Assembly (NCBI GenBank): GCA_900541495.1
Contig: UQKC01000007.1
Coordinates: 1 to 61,372 of the forward strand
DNA: 61,372 bases
Direction: 5' to 3'
Origin: an uncultured Ruminococcus sp.
Lineage (GTDB): Bacteria; Bacillota; Clostridia; Oscillospirales; Ruminococcaceae
Within the stretch, counting starts at the first letter, position 1; each line of letters opens with the position of its first letter. Below, piece after piece: positions 17,429 to 25,815 of the stretch. The notes under the pieces were generated by a model that did not search any database, had not been told where the DNA came from, and worked only from the letters and a program-made list of their open reading frames with translations. The position numbers were made by a program, and so were the translations under genes.

Positions 17429-18097
17429 TTCGGGTATTCTCCAATCGATAGGCTCGATGCCCTTTGAAACAAGGAACTCGTTCGTCCTCGAAAAATGTCT
17501 GTTGCCGAAAAATCCGTTGTAAGCGGAAAGCGGACTTGGGTGCGGAGATTCGAGGATAAGGTGCGCAGGATTTGTGATGAGCGACTTTTTCGAGCGCGCA
17601 TTTCCTCCCCAAAGTATGAAGACCATAGGCTTTTCGCGCTCGTTGAGAAGCTGTATAACTCGGTCGGTGAAAATTTCCCAACCCTTGCCCTTATGCGAAT
17701 TCGGCTGTCCCTCACGAACGGTCAGCACCGTGTTCATAAGCAAAACGCCATTCTGCGCCCACGAAATAAGCTCGCCGTGGTGCGGAGGTTCGATGCCAAG
17801 GTCGCTTTTCAGCTCCTTGAAAATATTCTGGAGCGAGGGCGGCTGAGGTGTGCCTTTCTGCACGGAGAAGCAAAGTCCATGCGCCTGACCGGGCTGGTGG
17901 TAAGGGTCCTGTCCGAGAATTACCGCTTTAACATCGCTGTAAGATGTATATTTCAGCGCATTGAAAATGTTATACATACTCGGATAAATTCTGTAGTGCG
18001 AATACTCGCTGATAAGGAACTGTCGGAGTTTGAGGTAGTATTCCTTGTCAAACTCGCCTTTAAGAAGTTCGTCCCATTCGTTTCCTATATTGACCAT
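17426..18097 (-). CDS. ung: Uracil-DNA glycosylase
   Basis: 223 aa, family 1 UDG. The catalytic water-activating motif GQDPYHQPGQAHGLCFS and the minor-groove loop HPSPLSAYNG are intact, as is LLMNTVLTVR. It removes uracil from DNA to begin base excision repair. The start is the ATG preceded by GAGGAAATTAAA, 10 nt after the stop of the upstream carboxypeptidase gene; the longer frame would overlap that gene. Confidence 0.97.
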   Translation of the reverse strand: MVNIGNEWDELLKGEFDKEYYLKLRQFLISEYSHYRIYPSMYNIFNALKYTSYSDVKAVILGQDPYHQPGQAHGLCFSVQKGTPQPPSLQNIFKELKSDLGIEPPHHGELISWAQNGVLLMNTVLTVREGQPNSHKGKGWEIFTDRVIQLLNEREKPMVFILWGGNARSKKSLITNPAHLILESPHPSPLSAYNGFFGNRHFSRTNEFLVSKGIEPIDWRIPE

Positions 18098-18107
18098 TTT
18101 AATTTCC

Positions 18108-19274
18108 TCAACTTGTTCTGATTTGTACAAACGCTGCATCGAGAAGCGCTATCGTATCGTTCCAGCGTATATCGGACGCAGACGCGCCGAAAACTATGCA
18201 CACAACATCGTGGTCGAAGCGCCTTGCGGTCGCAACAACGCAGTAGCCTGCTTCATCGGTCATACCCGTTTTCATTCCGTTTGCGTACATATAATAGCAA
18301 TCGCTGTAGTCGTGGATAAGCTTGTTGGAATTTTCCCACGAAGCGCCCTCGCCCGAAAGGAACGTTACATACTCGCTCGGTGTTGAAGCCGATTCGACAA
18401 GCAGAGGGAACTGCTGCGCATAGAGCGTTACTCGGAGCATATCCTTGACGGTGGTGTAGTGGTCGGCATCGTGGAAACCGTCGGGCGCGGAGAAATGGGT
18501 GTTTTCGCAGCCGATGTTTTTCAGCGTTTTATTCATTTCGTCCATAAAAAGCTTTACAGCACCGTCAGCGGAGAGGTTTTCGTCCTCGCCGAGAACACGT
18601 CCGATATTCGCCGCCGCGCAGTACGAAGCGTCATTGCCCGAGGGGAGCATCATTCCGTCAACTATCATTTTAAGGTCAAGCTCGTTTCCGACACTGAGCA
18701 TCGCAAGGCTCGAACCCTCGTTGACCATACTCTGCTCGTCTCCGACTTTGAAAACCATATCGTCGGTCGCATTTTTTATAGTTACGGCAGAGGTGAGAAT
18801 TTTCGTCGTGCTCGCCGGGTAGCATTTTTCGTCCGCGTTTTTCGCATAAAGCACCTTGTTTGCGGTCGAATCATAGACGATAGCGTACTCCGAACGGATA
18901 ATCATATCTATCGGAAGCGTTTCGGGAATATCTATCTTTATTTTTCGTATATTTTCGGCAAGAGGGTCTTCGGGTTCGGCGGCTTCGGTGATCTTCTGCA
19001 CCTCAACGACCTCGCCGTTTTCGTCAATGACGGTCTGCGTACTGCTCTCGTCCTGCGTTTCAAGGCAGACATAGCCGTCCGTCTGAATTTCGAGCGGAAC
19101 TTCGCTGTTGTTGCCTATCGTTATCAGCACGACAACTCCGACGACGAGCACCGCAACGCCGAGAAACGAACCTATCTTAGCCTGAGCCGCGCGCTGACGG
19201 CGTTTCGCTTCGGGCGAAAGCTGCTTTTTACGCCGCTGAGCGGAAGCTTTTTTATTATTCTTTTTATTTGACAT
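18108..19274 (-). CDS. D-alanyl-D-alanine carboxypeptidase (peptidase S11)
   Basis: 388 aa. A very basic N-terminus (rich in Lys, Arg and Gln) precedes one membrane helix (about 35-55), then a low-molecular-weight PBP domain. The active-site motifs are STTK within YPASTTKILTS, SGN in LPSGNDASYC, and KTG in GMKTGMTDEAGYC. It trims the terminal D-Ala of peptidoglycan stem peptides outside the membrane. The DacF-type membrane anchor is at the N-terminus rather than a C-terminal amphipathic helix. ung follows closely. Confidence 0.92.
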   Translation of the reverse strand: MSNKKNNKKASAQRRKKQLSPEAKRRQRAAQAKIGSFLGVAVLVVGVVVLITIGNNSEVPLEIQTDGYVCLETQDESSTQTVIDENGEVVEVQKITEAAEPEDPLAENIRKIKIDIPETLPIDMIIRSEYAIVYDSTANKVLYAKNADEKCYPASTTKILTSAVTIKNATDDMVFKVGDEQSMVNEGSSLAMLSVGNELDLKMIVDGMMLPSGNDASYCAAANIGRVLGEDENLSADGAVKLFMDEMNKTLKNIGCENTHFSAPDGFHDADHYTTVKDMLRVTLYAQQFPLLVESASTPSEYVTFLSGEGASWENSNKLIHDYSDCYYMYANGMKTGMTDEAGYCVVATARRFDHDVVCIVFGASASDIRWNDTIALLDAAFVQIRTS

Positions 19275-19406
19275 TCTATGTACCTCAATATCGATAAAAC
19301 GGAAAAACTATACAATTATATTGTACCTTAACGCCGCTCATTTGTCAAGAATAAATATTGCATCAAGCAGAATTTATTAATATTTTGTTAAAACAGACTT
19401 GTGCGC

Positions 19407-19435
19407 TTGACTTTATCATAGAATTATAGTATAAT
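19407..19435 (+). promoter_or_regulatory. Promoter of tRNA-Leu
   Basis: TTGACT (19407-19412), 17-nt spacer, TATAAT (19430-19435), 15 nt before the tRNA start. Confidence 0.85.
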
Positions 19436-19450
19436 ATATAGTTGTAATAT

Positions 19451-19537
19451 GCGGATATGGCGGAATCGGCAGACGCGCCAGATTCAGGTTCTGGTGGTAG
19501 CAATACCGTGTGTGTTCAAGTCACATTATCCGCACCA
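19451..19537 (+). tRNA. tRNA-Leu (anticodon CAG)
   Basis: 87 nt including an encoded CCA. The acceptor stem GCGGATA pairs with TATCCGC. The anticodon stem CCAGA/TCTGG encloses the loop TTCAGGT, giving CAG. A long variable arm is present, as in class II tRNAs. The T-arm TTCAAGTC is normal. The 3' 56 bases double as the attachment core of the integrated element, so a complete tRNA is kept at this side. Confidence 0.97.
19482..19537 (+). repeat. attL core: 56-bp direct repeat
   Basis: Bases 19482-19537 are identical to 51858-51913 (ATTCAGGTTCTGG ... TCCGCACCA). The bases on either side differ between copies, which sets the exact limits. The repeat runs from the anticodon loop to the CCA end of tRNA-Leu, a standard tyrosine-integrase target. 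Confidence 0.95.
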
Positions 19538-19546
19538 CGCAGAATA

Positions 19547-19590
19547 GGCACTTTCAAGGCTTTAACGGGTTTTGAAGGTGCTTGTTTTTT
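19547..19590 (+). terminator. Element-borne replacement terminator for tRNA-Leu
   Basis: GCACTTTCAA (19548-19557) pairs with TTGAAGGTGC (19572-19581), followed by TTGTTTTTTT. It starts 10 nt after the tRNA, inside the element. The T-tract is only on the tRNA-sense side, so it serves the tRNA and not the convergent integrase gene. Confidence 0.8.
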
Positions 19591-19597
19591 TGTGAAA

Positions 19598-19615
19598 TTC
19601 TAACTCTTTTCTAAC
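19598..19615 (+). promoter_or_regulatory. Candidate integrase arm-type sites, left arm
   Basis: Two direct copies of TTCTAAC, 11 nt apart, start 61 nt inside attL and overlap the end of the integrase gene. The same pair (12 nt apart) occurs 150 nt inside attR. Confidence 0.5.
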
Positions 19616-20750
19616 ACTCGTTATCATCTAACGCCTTATTTATCTTTTCAGCCATACTGACCTTTGAGGAGTATTCAAGGTGGGAATATATGTTACCCGT
19701 TGTAGCAATATCACTATGCCCTAACCACTCCTGAATCTCTTTTAAGTTGCACCCCGACTTTATAAGGAAGCTCGCTGCACTATGCCTTAGATCATGGAAT
19801 CTGACCATAGGCAGATCACTTTTTGAAATTGCTGTTTTGAACTTATGTGATATATAATCAGGTCTGAATGGTTTACCATCATCAAACTTGCATATATAAT
19901 CATTATCGTTATAACAATCTCCGAAAAGCTCCCTCATCTTGTCTTGATGTGCTTTCAGCTTTATAAGATATGTCTTTACGCCCTTTGTAAGCGGAAGCGT
20001 CCTCAAACTTGATTTCGTTTTAGTTGTATCATCATACAATGTACCGCCAGTTTTTGATAAAGCCGTGTGCCGTACAGAAATAGTGTTGTTCTGAAAATCA
20101 ACCGCATCCCACTTCAAGCCAAGAACTTCACTCCTGCGAAAACCATAATGAACAGTCAGAAATATACAACTTTCAATTTCGTTCCCTTTGAATATCTCCA
20201 ACACCTTTTTAAGCTGATCTTCATTATAAAAGTTACCGACAAAACGCTTCTTTTTAGGAATAATCACTCTGTCAGCAGGATTATAGGGTATGATATTCAT
20301 TTTCATAGCATAGTCAAGAGCTTTATGTATGTTGGCATGGTGCTTATGTATTGTCGAGGCTGACAAGCCTTCATCAAGCATTGCATTGTAATATTCTTGA
20401 ATGTGCATTGGAGTAAGCTCATCAAGATTTACATTAAGCCGATCAAAAAAAGGCTTGATATGCTTGTTGAAGTTGATACAATATCCATCATATGTTGTGG
20501 ACTTGATATTATTTTTAATTGTCTTAAGCCATTCTTCCATAAATGCAGTAAATTTATGTTTGTCGGAAACGATTATCTTTGTCTTTTCATATTCCGCAAT
20601 CAGTTTATTTAATGCCTGTTCCGCTTTGCGTTTATTATTCTTGACCTCCATATCAAGAGATATCCATTTTTGCTTTCTTTTACCGTCCTTGTCTTTAAAA
20701 TTAAGTACGGCATAATACTTATTATTTTTTATTTGCAAACTGCCTGTCAT
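19611..20750 (-). CDS. Tyrosine site-specific integrase
   Basis: 379 aa phage/Tn916-type integrase. It has an N-terminal arm-binding domain (SLQIKNNKYYAVLNF), a core-binding SAM-like domain (about 65-160) and a catalytic domain with Arg in YGFRRSEVLGLKWD, HDLRHSAASFL (HxxR), GHSDIATT and the nucleophile Tyr in GNIYSHLEY. The start is the ATG after GGAGGTTATAAA. It reads towards attL, 73 nt from the core. It catalyses integration and, with Xis, excision at tRNA-Leu. Confidence 0.96.
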   Translation of the reverse strand: MTGSLQIKNNKYYAVLNFKDKDGKRKQKWISLDMEVKNNKRKAEQALNKLIAEYEKTKIIVSDKHKFTAFMEEWLKTIKNNIKSTTYDGYCINFNKHIKPFFDRLNVNLDELTPMHIQEYYNAMLDEGLSASTIHKHHANIHKALDYAMKMNIIPYNPADRVIIPKKKRFVGNFYNEDQLKKVLEIFKGNEIESCIFLTVHYGFRRSEVLGLKWDAVDFQNNTISVRHTALSKTGGTLYDDTTKTKSSLRTLPLTKGVKTYLIKLKAHQDKMRELFGDCYNDNDYICKFDDGKPFRPDYISHKFKTAISKSDLPMVRFHDLRHSAASFLIKSGCNLKEIQEWLGHSDIATTGNIYSHLEYSSKVSMAEKINKALDDNEC

Positions 20751-20763
20751 TTTATAACCTCCA

Positions 20764-20818
20764 TAAAAAAACAAACCGTCTGCCGTTTGACAATATCATT
20801 ATAACACAGCAGACGGTC
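20764..20818 (-). terminator. Hairpin with T-tract between the xis-like gene and int
   Basis: On the minus strand ACCGTCTGC and GCAGACGGT enclose a ~25-nt loop and are followed by TTGTTTTTTT, ending directly at the integrase RBS. It would separate or attenuate int transcription from the upstream genes. Confidence 0.65.
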
Positions 20819-20831
20819 ATAACACAACATA

Positions 20832-21029
20832 TTAATTTGAATTTTTCAAAAACTCTATAACTCTGAATTTTGGAATAATATGCTCTTTACCTATTCTTAT
20901 ACTCTGAATAGTATTTGTGTTTAATAGCTCATACGCCTTATTTCTTCCTATGTGCAGCATTGAAGTAAGATCGTTAACACTAACTACATCGGAGTATTCA
21001 CTAAACATTGTACTTTCGATTTGTTCCAT
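20832..21029 (-). CDS. Excisionase-like helix-turn-helix protein
   Basis: 65 aa. It is a winged-HTH (MerR/excisionase type): VVSVNDLTSMLHIGRNKAYELL forms the HTH, then a short wing and RVIEFLKN. Size, fold and position directly upstream of int match Tn916-type Xis recombination directionality factors. It starts 10 nt after the preceding stop, so it belongs to the leftward operon. Confidence 0.8.
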   Translation of the reverse strand: MEQIESTMFSEYSDVVSVNDLTSMLHIGRNKAYELLNTNTIQSIRIGKEHIIPKFRVIEFLKNSN

Positions 21030-21038
21030 ATTTCAACC

Positions 21039-21485
21039 TTATAAATCATTCTTTATAGCATCAAGCATCGAAATAACATTGCTTATTTCTGCTTTGGCTT
21101 TATCTATTTTCATATCTTTTGGAGTATAATCAATTATGTTGTTCTTGATAACTCCCTCGGCGAAAGTATCGGGGTTTTGATTTTGTAATAAATTCAAATG
21201 TCTGACATAATACCCTATCCCTTGACCTATTTCAAGCGAACGGTAAATATCCCAGTAAAAGGCTATATCAAGTGTAGCACAACAAATAAAAATCGCAAGG
21301 TGCTTTTCACATCTTGCGTTCAATTCACTATACTTTTCCTTGATACAGTCCTGACAGATAAACGATCTGTGCTGAATGGAGCATTTAAAGAACTTGTCAT
21401 CGGTCTTGTCCTTATCACAAAATCTGCAATGATAAACCGTTCTCGGCTCTTTTATAGTACATTTCTTTTTCTTATTCAACCTCAA
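21039..21485 (-). CDS. Zinc-binding motif protein, unknown function
   Basis: 148 aa. Two CxxC pairs (CRFC and CQDC) plus a lone Cys and His between residues 20 and 60 suggest a zinc-ribbon or treble-clef module. The rest is helical. The start is TTG, preceded by GAGGGGTATTGAGG, and overlaps the end of the upstream gene by 14 nt, so the two are translationally coupled. Such cysteine-rich proteins occur in Firmicutes phages, but I do not recognise this one. Confidence 0.6.
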   Translation of the reverse strand: MRLNKKKKCTIKEPRTVYHCRFCDKDKTDDKFFKCSIQHRSFICQDCIKEKYSELNARCEKHLAIFICCATLDIAFYWDIYRSLEIGQGIGYYVRHLNLLQNQNPDTFAEGVIKNNIIDYTPKDMKIDKAKAEISNVISMLDAIKNDL

Positions 21486-21888
21486 TACCCCTCTTTTTTA
21501 AACCTTGCTTTAAAGCCTCTGTATGCTCTTGATTTTCCTGTAACCTTTCAGCGGTTTCAGCATAAAAATCACGTTCAAACGGCTGATTACCCAACCCATA
21601 AACAATAATTTCATCAAGGTTATAGTCATTACGTCCATTGTCCAGCGGTGCAGTATTGTGAACGGCTATCCCGTTTTGGATTTCTGTCACGTCCATATTA
21701 TTACGATCTATCAAACCACCGTTCTGCATACGTCTTTTATAATATTGTGGATTGTAAGCGTCATAAACACTTGTCTGTACGGCTTCAGCCATATTCTCCG
21801 TTACGGCATCGGCAACTTCATTTGTCATTGTATCTTGCACCTGTTCTTCTATGTGTTTGAACAGGGCGTTTATATTTTTAAAAGTCAT
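21472..21888 (-). CDS. Possible phage neck/connector-like protein
   Basis: 138 aa from the ATG preceded by AGGAAGCAGG; an upstream in-frame ATG has no RBS. Helical N-terminal half, then VYDAYNPQYYKRRMQNGGL, a segment recalling Firmicutes phage proteins in the head-tail connector region (tyrosine- and arginine-rich block before a GGL turn). That similarity is from memory and weak. It lies upstream of the zinc-motif protein in the int operon. No portal, capsid or terminase accompanies it. Confidence 0.5.
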   Translation of the reverse strand: MTFKNINALFKHIEEQVQDTMTNEVADAVTENMAEAVQTSVYDAYNPQYYKRRMQNGGLIDRNNMDVTEIQNGIAVHNTAPLDNGRNDYNLDEIIVYGLGNQPFERDFYAETAERLQENQEHTEALKQGLKKRGIEVE

Positions 21889-22010
21889 TTTGTTACCTGC
21901 TTCCTTTGTGAACAAATTAAAAACATCAGTTATTTTCATAAGAATAATTGATGCTTTTGTTCTTTAGCTAAATGAATATAAATTTATTTTTCAAAATTTA
22001 TCCACAAACA

Positions 22011-22039
22011 TTGTTTTTTTTATAAATATATGTTATAAT
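22011..22039 (+). promoter_or_regulatory. Promoter of the two-TM protein gene
   Basis: TTGTTT (22011-22016), 17-nt spacer, TATAAT (22034-22039), about 40 nt upstream of the start codon and in the opposite direction to all neighbours. Confidence 0.65.
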
Positions 22040-22078
22040 TAAAATAAAATACAGTTTTAGACGGGGGATTATAACTAT

Positions 22079-22963
22079 ATGCTCAATAAAAAATATACAA
22101 TTTTTCTTTTAGTTGGTTTATTGGGATTGCTTTTAGGAAATTGGGTTAATCAAATCATATCACCAACAATAAATGTCACATGGCTACAAACCATTATAAA
22201 TATCCTTTCAAATATCATTTCTTCTGTTAGCATAGGTCTTATTGTAGGATATATTAATGCAAAAATAAAAATCCCTGAGAAAATATCAGACCAATTAAGC
22301 AAGAAGGGAATGGAAAATCTAATTAATGAATTAATATCGCGTGATAATGTATTAACTGAATACAAAAAAGATAGCTTACATAAATTGGTGCATATTGGTT
22401 CAGAATATCGTACTAATACAATATATAATGCTGAGGCATATATATCAGATGGCAAGGTAGTTGTAGAAACAATTATGAGTTATACAGTTCACTATCTTAG
22501 TAAAAATAAACCTAAAATCGAAGTTCGATTTGATACGAAAACCAGTTCTGCGGAATATATAAAAATTATAAACCCTGAAAATAGTAATGATTATGAACAA
22601 ATTAATTTGGAGCAAGGTAAATTTGATGAATCTAAAGCTCATGGAACAGGATTAATTTATCATAAATCATGTGAAATTCCCAAAAGGTTTAAAAAATATA
22701 ATACATTAAAAATTGAAAAGAAATTTAAATTCATAGGAGAAGACCACTGGATAAATTATGGTATTATATTAGAACATATTACGGAAGGTATTAATTTTAA
22801 TTTAACGCTTTCTCCAGATTTAAGTATTAAGGAGACAACTATTTTTGAAGATGCAAATTTGTATTCTAAACGTAATACAGGTAAGGGGATTAATATTAAT
22901 TCAACAAAAACTTTATCACAATATAGCGGCTTTTTAATTACGATTAGCAAAGTCAATAAGTAA
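22079..22963 (+). CDS. Two-TM membrane protein with large soluble domain, unknown
   Basis: 294 aa. Two N-terminal membrane helices (about 8-25 and 38-60) precede a basic, probably beta-rich cytoplasmic domain of ~230 residues. I do not recognise the family. A single gene with its own promoter, opposite orientation to its neighbours and strong AT bias looks like independently acquired cargo. Two-TM plus sensor layouts are common among membrane-disrupting defence effectors, but nothing in the sequence proves this. The upstream GGGGG RBS is spaced a little far (11-12 nt). Confidence 0.6.
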   Translation: MLNKKYTIFLLVGLLGLLLGNWVNQIISPTINVTWLQTIINILSNIISSVSIGLIVGYINAKIKIPEKISDQLSKKGMENLINELISRDNVLTEYKKDSLHKLVHIGSEYRTNTIYNAEAYISDGKVVVETIMSYTVHYLSKNKPKIEVRFDTKTSSAEYIKIINPENSNDYEQINLEQGKFDESKAHGTGLIYHKSCEIPKRFKKYNTLKIEKKFKFIGEDHWINYGIILEHITEGINFNLTLSPDLSIKETTIFEDANLYSKRNTGKGININSTKTLSQYSGFLITISKVNK

Positions 22964-23170
22964 ATCATGTATTTCTTTTTCATCCATTTGATTTAATATA
23001 TTATCAATATATTTAATTACTTTTTCTATTTCTGAATGAGAATATTTTTGACATAAATAATAATACAGTAATTTAGCATCTTCTACTATTGCGCTTTCTC
23101 CTCGTAATTCAATAGAAGTAGAAATTAAGTTACTGAATTTATTAACCGAAAAATTAAATGTATATAACAT
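22934..23170 (-). CDS. Small hypothetical protein
   Basis: 78 aa, acidic and helical, ending in MDEKEIHDLLIDFANRN. It starts at an ATG 9 nt after GGATGG. Its 3' end overlaps the convergent two-TM gene by 30 nt. No family recognised; could be non-coding. Confidence 0.4.
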   Translation of the reverse strand: MLYTFNFSVNKFSNLISTSIELRGESAIVEDAKLLYYYLCQKYSHSEIEKVIKYIDNILNQMDEKEIHDLLIDFANRN

Positions 23171-23344
23171 AAACACCATCCATTCTACTATAAACTTTTT
23201 TTAATAAGGTTGATTGTTCTTATTTTATCATTTTTTCTCATTGTATTATGTCATAACAAACAACCTAAGAATGTTTTTGAAAGCGACAAACTAATATTTT
23301 GACTCTTATTCATTTGTTACGCTAATTAATATAGTAATTGTTTT

Positions 23345-23842
23345 TTATATATCCCAACCTTCAAATTCAACAACCGACCCATCAGGAAAAGTCATCTTTT
23401 TAACTTCTTCTTGCTCAGTTCCTTTATTCTCAACTGTGAGCTTGTATTCGCTTTCTATTTCATAAACCTTGCCATTGGTCTCTATTTTTCTATGTTCAAT
23501 AAATGACGTTTTATTATCATCGTAAACAATTTTATACGGTATAACTCTTTTAACAAGAGGTTCAATATACATTCTGTTTCTGTCATTTTCGGGAACGTGA
23601 ACTTTAACACGTTCACCAACTTCATGAACTAAACCGTCATTAAGTTTAATTGTTTTCTCCGTACCCGTACCATACCTAATTTTATATTTGCCGAAATTCT
23701 CATCTTTAATATCTGTAGTAGGTTCAAACAATACATCCAAGATAATACCCGAATAGGTTTTATCATAGGGGGCGGCTTTAACACTATTTTCAGCAATACG
23801 AGAAGCTTCATATAGTATTAATTCAGAAATATCTCTATTCAT
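23345..23842 (-). CDS. Possible phage tail-associated OB-fold protein
   Basis: 165 aa. The central part (KTYSGIILDVLFEP, YKIRYGTGTEKTIKLNDG, GERVKVHVPENDRNRMYIEP) follows the pattern of small OB/beta-barrel proteins found in Firmicutes phage tail regions, with a 'gives flow of V/I-P-x-N-D' turn. This is a pattern-level impression, not a firm family call. It lies in the same leftward order as the tape measure gene, separated by the LexA-controlled cassette. Confidence 0.5.
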   Translation of the reverse strand: MNRDISELILYEASRIAENSVKAAPYDKTYSGIILDVLFEPTTDIKDENFGKYKIRYGTGTEKTIKLNDGLVHEVGERVKVHVPENDRNRMYIEPLVKRVIPYKIVYDDNKTSFIEHRKIETNGKVYEIESEYKLTVENKGTEQEEVKKMTFPDGSVVEFEGWDI

Positions 23843-23882
23843 TTTATCACTCGCTTTACTGATTTGATGTTCTTACAACAAT

Positions 23883-23936
23883 AAAAACAAGTCCGTGAAT
23901 GACGTATTTACGTTATTCACGGACTTGTTTTTTGTT
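23883..23936. terminator. Strong bidirectional terminator
   Basis: AACAAGTCCGTGAAT and ATTCACGGACTTGTT arms around a ~14-nt loop, with A/T-tracts on both sides. It closes the membrane-protein cassette and insulates the next gene. Confidence 0.85.
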
Positions 23937-23959
23937 ATGAAATTTGAATTGTAATCTTA

Positions 23960-24571
23960 TTAAATAGAATTTTTATCTTTTAAAAAATTATATCTTTTTA
24001 GAAGCACTAATAGATTTAATATTAAATGTATAAACAACGCATAGATTATCAAACTATATATACTAAAGGAACTTATTTGACATCGGTAATTAATTTGGTA
24101 AATAATCCAATTATTATCGTTAAATAACTGATAAAACATACTCAATACCAATAAAATGACACATAAAAATATTTCGTAACTCACTATAATTTGAGACTCT
24201 TTTATAACGCTTTTGGTAATTTGGGTTTTTGAAGCTTCTGATTTTTTTACAGACTTGTATTCATCATAAAAAGCCATATAAGCAAAAAACATAGAAATAA
24301 GTATTGATATGGATACAGATATATTATCAATTATACTTGCATCAACCATACTTACAAGATTTAATGTTTGTGCTAATAAAATAGGAATTACAATAAAAAG
24401 ATTTATCAATCTATGTTCAAAAACAATTTCTTTAAAATAAGATTTAAGGATTCTTCCAACATTTATATAAGAAAGCGAAGAAGAACTTATACTAAAGACT
24501 ATAATTGTTAAAACAATATATAAATAGGGACTACTTATTACATTCAATAAGAATCTTTTCAATAACATCAT
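23960..24571 (-). CDS. Polytopic membrane protein, second gene of the LexA-box cassette
   Basis: 203 aa with about five hydrophobic helices (about 13-30, 55-75, 82-105, 130-150, 172-192) and a basic loop KKSEASKTQITKS. No family recognised. Its start lies inside the end of the upstream 350-aa gene (41-nt overlap), so translation is coupled and the products probably act together. The exact start is unclear: ATGATG sits directly against AAAAGG. Layout and regulation recall phage exclusion pairs such as RexA/RexB, by analogy only. Confidence 0.65.
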   Translation of the reverse strand: MMLLKRFLLNVISSPYLYIVLTIIVFSISSSSLSYINVGRILKSYFKEIVFEHRLINLFIVIPILLAQTLNLVSMVDASIIDNISVSISILISMFFAYMAFYDEYKSVKKSEASKTQITKSVIKESQIIVSYEIFLCVILLVLSMFYQLFNDNNWIIYQINYRCQISSFSIYSLIIYALFIHLILNLLVLLKRYNFLKDKNSI

Positions 24572-25583
24572 CCTTTTCTGAATCTACATAAAAACATGCA
24601 GTATTGTTCTGTTTAATTACGCAATTATTTATTGGAATAATAATTTTAGTAGCATACAAATATTCTCTCACATTTTCGTCCATTGTTTCAAAAAGTTTTA
24701 ACGGTGGTACTCCATCCTCATCTTTAAAAACCTTACTTATATCTTCTGTTATACGAGTGCTGTAATAGGCATTATAATTTAAGGTCTTGCTGGAAAAGTT
24801 TACAATAAGATTGTCTATTGTTTCATCATCGCTTGTAAGTCCATCAACTTTACTAATTTTTCGTTGCTTAACAAAAATGTCATACAAAAAATTCTTGTTT
24901 GAGAACAATGGCTTTTTAAACGTACTAACTTTACGAGAAGTTTGTAAAGTAGCTTTTTCTCCGTATTCATCTAATAAATCATAATTACTTTCCTTATAAG
25001 TTTCGATACTTAAACTTTTGATTTCATCCCTTTCCAAAAGCTTTTTTAATAGATTGTGAGGAATAACATTTTTTACTTCTGAACACAACAGCTGATCAAT
25101 TGATTTAACCATGGTAGATAAATGTTTTTTTATAACGCTGGAAATGCCATTTCTACCTAAAGACTGAGTTATTAAAATTGCTGTGTCTTTTTCAGGATTA
25201 AAAAATAATGCAAACCCAAAAGGCATTACAGGAGCTTGAGACTGTGACATTTTAGTGGTATTAGACGTATCCTCTGAATCAACTATTTCTGCTTCTACAC
25301 CATATTCACCTGTTTTTACAATAGCTGTAACAGATTTATAATATAATTCGTTATCTACCGAATGTTCGTTTACGTTAAGTCTTATTGTGCGAAACAGACG
25401 TTCATTTTGTTTATCATTAACATAATTTTTAGCAGTTGAATAAAAATAGTTATAAAGGTGTTTTTCTAAACTTTTTCCTAAAATATCTCCTAAAGGAATA
25501 TATGTAGGTTTTTTAGTTTTTTTATCTATCTTTGTGCTATCTGATATTCTGAAAGTATAATATGCAAGTGAAACTTTTGCCAT
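24531..25583 (-). CDS. Cytosolic protein, first gene of the LexA-box cassette, unknown
   Basis: 350 aa, soluble, no membrane helix or recognisable catalytic motif. It opens with SLAYYTFRISDSTKIDKK. A central segment reads PVMPFGFALFFNPEKDTAIL. The start is supported by AAGGAG. It is the first gene of a two-gene unit with the overlapping membrane protein. Expression comes from a consensus promoter with a LexA-type palindrome over the start site. I infer a sensor or regulator for the membrane partner; the function is unknown. Confidence 0.65.
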   Translation of the reverse strand: MAKVSLAYYTFRISDSTKIDKKTKKPTYIPLGDILGKSLEKHLYNYFYSTAKNYVNDKQNERLFRTIRLNVNEHSVDNELYYKSVTAIVKTGEYGVEAEIVDSEDTSNTTKMSQSQAPVMPFGFALFFNPEKDTAILITQSLGRNGISSVIKKHLSTMVKSIDQLLCSEVKNVIPHNLLKKLLERDEIKSLSIETYKESNYDLLDEYGEKATLQTSRKVSTFKKPLFSNKNFLYDIFVKQRKISKVDGLTSDDETIDNLIVNFSSKTLNYNAYYSTRITEDISKVFKDEDGVPPLKLFETMDENVREYLYATKIIIPINNCVIKQNNTACFYVDSEKDDVIEKILIECNK

Positions 25584-25710
25584 ATTGATATCTCCTTAAA
25601 TAGTATTTTATTACATAATACTACATAAAAGAGTAAATTTCAATATTTTGTAAGCGAAATTGTATTTTTTGACAAAAACATACATATTAATAGTACATTT
25701 TGCTAAAACA

Positions 25711-25726
25711 TAGAACATATGTTCTA
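25711..25726 (-). promoter_or_regulatory. LexA/SOS-box-like operator
   Basis: TAGAACATATGTTCTA is a perfect 16-bp palindrome whose core GAACATATGTTC fits the Firmicutes SOS box (GAACRNRYGTTC). It begins 6 nt downstream of the -10 hexamer, covering the predicted transcription start, a typical repressor position. Confidence 0.7.
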
Positions 25727-25731
25727 ATACT

Positions 25732-25760
25732 ATTATACTTTATTTTGATCGACTTGTCAA
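25732..25760 (-). promoter_or_regulatory. Consensus promoter of the LexA-box cassette
   Basis: On the minus strand TTGACA (25760-25755), 17-nt spacer, TATAAT (25737-25732). Perfect match to the sigma-A consensus. Confidence 0.85.
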
Positions 25761-25769
25761 GAGCTTTTT

Positions 25770-25808
25770 CAAAAAATTATACGCCCCACTAATCAGCAGG
25801 GCGTATTT
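25770..25808 (-). terminator. Terminator of the tape measure gene
   Basis: ATACGCCC and GGGCGTAT arms with AATTTTTTG after them on the minus strand. It stops tape-measure transcription just before the LexA-controlled promoter. Confidence 0.8.
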
Positions 25809-25815
25809 TATAAAC

